This document shows positions 42,358-44,658 of a stretch of DNA of 44,658 nucleotides, in pieces; position 1 is the first letter of the stretch, and every line of letters begins with the position of its first letter. Both the position numbers and the translations under genes were made by a program. The notes under the pieces are model-generated. The model saw only the letters and a program-made list of their open reading frames with translations, searched no databases and was not told the DNA's origin. This stretch comes from a virus. Location of the stretch: positions 1 to 44,658 of IMG/VR virus record IMGVR_UViG_3300009436_000037; one strand, given 5' to 3'.

Positions 42358-44091
42358 TTAGTATATTGTTTTAAGTCTTTCTTCAAACGAAGGTGGGAAT
42401 AACCCTTTTTTATTTATCAAGCTTCTAAAGCACGCATCCAGGATATATGTTACTGCCCAATCGTCTTTAGATCTAACAGATCGTCCAGCTCCTTGCTGTA
42501 TTGCAATGCCCGTTTTCCAATCATACCAATCTGGAAATGCAGACATCTTAGCTTTTACAAGCGGATCTCCTAGAGAAGGATATGGTACTTTAAAAAAGAT
42601 TTGAAATCTAGATTTGTCATCTTTTAAGTCTAACCCTTCTAATAGTGATGGTCCCATAAGTATTTTACCATCCTGTTCATTAAAGTTTCTAATTGCCCCT
42701 TGTCTCTCCTTGGCTAAATCATAGGTGATGAAATCAAAACTATGTTTAGAATGTTGATTGATGTAGTTTGTGAAATTGTAGGAACCGGCGTGAATAATTC
42801 CACTTTGTCCTTTGTGTTTCTCTAAGATCTTATCCAGAGTCTTAACTACATGAGGGAGATTTTGTTCGCGTTCTCTAAAAGACAATTTGTGCCTATTAAT
42901 GAAAACCACGGGGGATTTTTTGTAATCAAAATTATTACTCATTCTAATAACTTTAGCATTACCCATTTTAGTATGTTTTGCATAAGATCTAATATCACCT
43001 AATGTTGCTGACATAAAGACTTTAAAGCCACTTTTCTTTTGTAAGAATTTATCAATCATCATTGCCTCTTCCAAACATAAGAATTTAGTTTCAGTTTCTT
43101 TACGATCAATAACAATCGCGTCCATACCAAGTTCTTTAATTATATCATGATAGTCATCAAACTTACACCATATATCTTTTAGTCTATCGAGTCGTCCAAA
43201 AAAAGTCTGCCAATCCTTAGGGACATCTCCCCCTTTGAATCTAGACTTACTTTGTTTTAGGGCTGCCGATCTGACCTTGCGGTAAACCACGGCAATACCT
43301 CTGAATTCTCTGATGTGGCTCATCAACTCCTGGTGATCGTCTTCCCGCATTAAGCGGTCGACTATATCTTCTATTCTGTTCTCAGATACCCAGGCAGCAC
43401 TAATGGCCTGTTTCTGTATAAACTTGTTTACCTCTTTAAATATCTTACTGGTTGTTCTGTCTATTCTAGGACTAAAGTGTGATTGTACTATACTGTCTAC
43501 CTTATGTGCTTCATCAAAGAATACAAAGTCTCTCTTAGGAAATGGTACCTCTCTGTCTTGTTCTTGCATCTTATCCTCTACATAATTCCTTTGTATTAGA
43601 TAGTATGAATAGTTGAAGAGAGCTACAGGTAGCTCCTTCGCGCGCTTTCTGCCCTGAAGATACCCACAGGTTCCCCAGCAAGGTAATTTCTCTGCAGCTT
43701 CATACCCAATCCCTTTCATCTTACAATCAGCAAGTGAGAATGGCAGATCATTTACGTTACAATTATAGTTGTCTACTCCTCTTATACTTGGCCAATTAAG
43801 TTTTAGCCTTTTAAAGTCTTCTTCATATTGATCTTGTAGCATTAGATCAGAGGTTACTAAATAACCTCTTTTACCCAGTTCTTTTAGGACGTGCGCGGAC
43901 CACATAGCAATTAGTGATTTACCACTTCCAGTTGGGGCATCTAAAATAATAGTCCCTTCTGGATCTTCAAGATAATGATTGCAGATAGCTTCAATAACTT
44001 CTCTCTGTCCCTCTCTGAATTTGAAATCTTTTCCAAACGTACCAGTGACAAGCGCCTCATTAATAATAGCGTCTACTCCGCGTTCCAACAT
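42358..44091 (-). CDS. DinG/XPD-like superfamily 2 Fe-S helicase
   Basis: This 577-aa protein has Walker A DAPTGSGKS (51-59) and DEAH box FFDEAH (191-196). Four Cys (111, 123, 138, 142) between them are the Fe-S cluster ligands of XPD/DinG helicases, spaced C-11-C-14-C-3-C. Motif VI is QQGAGRSVRSKDD near residue 535, with SATLGDIRSY and LLEGLDL as further helicase motifs. These enzymes unwind DNA 5' to 3', acting on forks, R-loops and repair structures. T4-type phages more often carry Dda, UvsW and gp41, so a DinG type is less usual. The start overlaps the dCMP deaminase gene by 19 nt, indicating coupling. Confidence 0.88.
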   Translation of the reverse strand: MLERGVDAIINEALVTGTFGKDFKFREGQREVIEAICNHYLEDPEGTIILDAPTGSGKSLIAMWSAHVLKELGKRGYLVTSDLMLQDQYEEDFKRLKLNWPSIRGVDNYNCNVNDLPFSLADCKMKGIGYEAAEKLPCWGTCGYLQGRKRAKELPVALFNYSYYLIQRNYVEDKMQEQDREVPFPKRDFVFFDEAHKVDSIVQSHFSPRIDRTTSKIFKEVNKFIQKQAISAAWVSENRIEDIVDRLMREDDHQELMSHIREFRGIAVVYRKVRSAALKQSKSRFKGGDVPKDWQTFFGRLDRLKDIWCKFDDYHDIIKELGMDAIVIDRKETETKFLCLEEAMMIDKFLQKKSGFKVFMSATLGDIRSYAKHTKMGNAKVIRMSNNFDYKKSPVVFINRHKLSFREREQNLPHVVKTLDKILEKHKGQSGIIHAGSYNFTNYINQHSKHSFDFITYDLAKERQGAIRNFNEQDGKILMGPSLLEGLDLKDDKSRFQIFFKVPYPSLGDPLVKAKMSAFPDWYDWKTGIAIQQGAGRSVRSKDDWAVTYILDACFRSLINKKGLFPPSFEERLKTIY

Positions 44092-44579
44092 ATAACCTCT
44101 TTTACTTCGATACCTGCACGTTCTAGTAATTCTACTCCTCCCATATCTCTATAGTCTTCTGAATAGAATACTCTTGCAATACCTGCTTGAATAATTAATT
44201 TTGCGCAATCAAAACATGGACATGTAGTTACATACATATCTGCTCCTTCTGAGCTTAGTGTTGATTTGCTTACTTTTGCTAATGCATTTGATTCTGCATG
44301 TAAGACCTCTCTTTTAGTTACCTCTTTAGAACAACAGCCATCTTCACATGAATAACCCTTTTCTTCTAATACTTTTTTATGGTTATCATTCTCTATCTCT
44401 CTAACCTGTATCTCTTCACAGTCGTTTTCGAACTTATGTGGCGTACCATTATATCCAGTTGATATAACTTGTGTATCTTTCACAATAATACAACCTACGC
44501 GCCTACGTTTAGCATAGGATAGTTTGGCTATTTGATAAGCCATCTGCATATAAATTAAGTCTACTGGTATTCTAGGCAT
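44073..44579 (-). CDS. cd: dCMP deaminase
   Basis: A 168-aa zinc-dependent deaminase of the dCMP type. VLHAESNAL gives His94 (Zn ligand) and the proton-shuttling Glu96. TTCPCFDCAKLI supplies the PCxxC Zn ligands Cys122 and Cys125. RRVGCIIVKD with STGYNGTP is the usual substrate-binding start. An extra Cys/His-rich loop at 64-84 (Cys78, Cys82, Cys83) resembles the additional metal site in T4-type dCMP deaminases. The enzyme makes dUMP for dTTP synthesis, giving a phage supply of thymidylate. It is the first visible gene after a strong terminator and overlaps the helicase gene. Confidence 0.9.
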   Translation of the reverse strand: MPRIPVDLIYMQMAYQIAKLSYAKRRRVGCIIVKDTQVISTGYNGTPHKFENDCEEIQVREIENDNHKKVLEEKGYSCEDGCCSKEVTKREVLHAESNALAKVSKSTLSSEGADMYVTTCPCFDCAKLIIQAGIARVFYSEDYRDMGGVELLERAGIEVKEVICWNAE

Positions 44580-44581
44580 AT

Positions 44582-44622
44582 AAAAAAGAGTCTATGTTAC
44601 TATTGTTATACATAGACTCTTT
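44582..44622 (-). terminator. Rho-independent terminator before the dCMP deaminase gene
   Basis: On the minus strand a perfect 13-bp stem (positions 622-610 with 597-585 of this last kilobase, AAAGAGTCTATGT and its complement) encloses a 12-nt loop and is followed by a run of T. It would end transcription coming from genes beyond the right edge. It lies just 3-6 nt before the ATG at 44579, so the deaminase start is in the terminator's tail. The stem may therefore also serve as a 5' hairpin on the deaminase mRNA. Beyond it, 44623-44658 shows no gene or motif. Confidence 0.75.
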
Positions 44623-44658
44623 AAAAAGTTTAATTCGATGATACTCAAATATTAAAAC

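Noticed and set aside
1-44658. CRISPR arrays, insertion sequences, tRNAs and integrase/att sites
   Set aside because: No spaced direct repeats, transposase or integrase motifs, or tRNA-like folds were seen on reading both strands.

Overview
This window is a late-gene segment of a tailed phage with a contractile, T4-type baseplate. It is visibly AT-rich and almost fully coding. Every recognisable gene but one (30656-31054, + strand) lies on the minus strand, so transcription runs from high to low coordinates. Start codons are preceded by A-rich stretches with essentially no GGAGG-type ribosome binding sites. With low GC, Bacteroidota-style secreted fibre modules and a protein with a membrane anchor, coiled coil and possible outer-membrane end, this suggests a Bacteroidota (Flavobacteriia-like) host. 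That host call is inference. No head, terminase, sheath, polymerase, tRNA, IS or CRISPR is present, so this is one part of a larger genome.

Layout in transcription order. (1) 44579-41782: a nucleotide and DNA metabolism and modification block. It holds a dCMP deaminase, a DinG/XPD-like Fe-S helicase and a 2OG-Fe(II) dioxygenase-like protein. A hairpin terminator at 44582-44622 closes the upstream unit. (2) 41774-39248: six small unrecognised genes, two of which overlap by 98 nt. (3) 39193-31051: central baseplate and tail-tube-initiation genes. These are a large tube or hub-like protein, a gp53/LysM-like protein, a gp27-like hub, a tube-like protein ending in His-containing repeats, a gp5-like OB-fold spike without a lysozyme domain, and a 653-aa structural protein. 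(4) 31054-30424: the single plus-strand gene and a divergent promoter region. (5) 30423-27767: a phage-encoded four-domain S1-like RNA-binding protein, then a protein with an amidoligase (glutamine-synthetase-fold ligase) signature joined to a beta-helix-like C-terminus. (6) 27764-21674: a neck-like protein, then gp25, gp6 and gp7-like baseplate wedge genes. (7) 21667-4775: very large fibre or baseplate-peripheral proteins, including one of 2741 aa. (8) 4756-1: a nucleotidyltransferase-like protein, a spanin-like membrane protein, more virion proteins including a tail-tube-like one, and a RuvC-like resolvase cut by the window edge.

A motif GATATATA(A/T), read on the minus strand, lies in five of the few intergenic gaps and just upstream of a sixth gene. 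It is the best candidate for this phage's late promoter. The plus-strand gene lacks it and has a TATAAT-like box instead.

The most unusual content is the S1-like plus amidoligase-like pair placed directly ahead of the neck and wedge genes, the NTase-like gene between fibre and lysis-like genes, and the 2OG oxygenase. Family calls were made by reading motifs, without database searches. Several virion proteins are named only by position and general fold signature.
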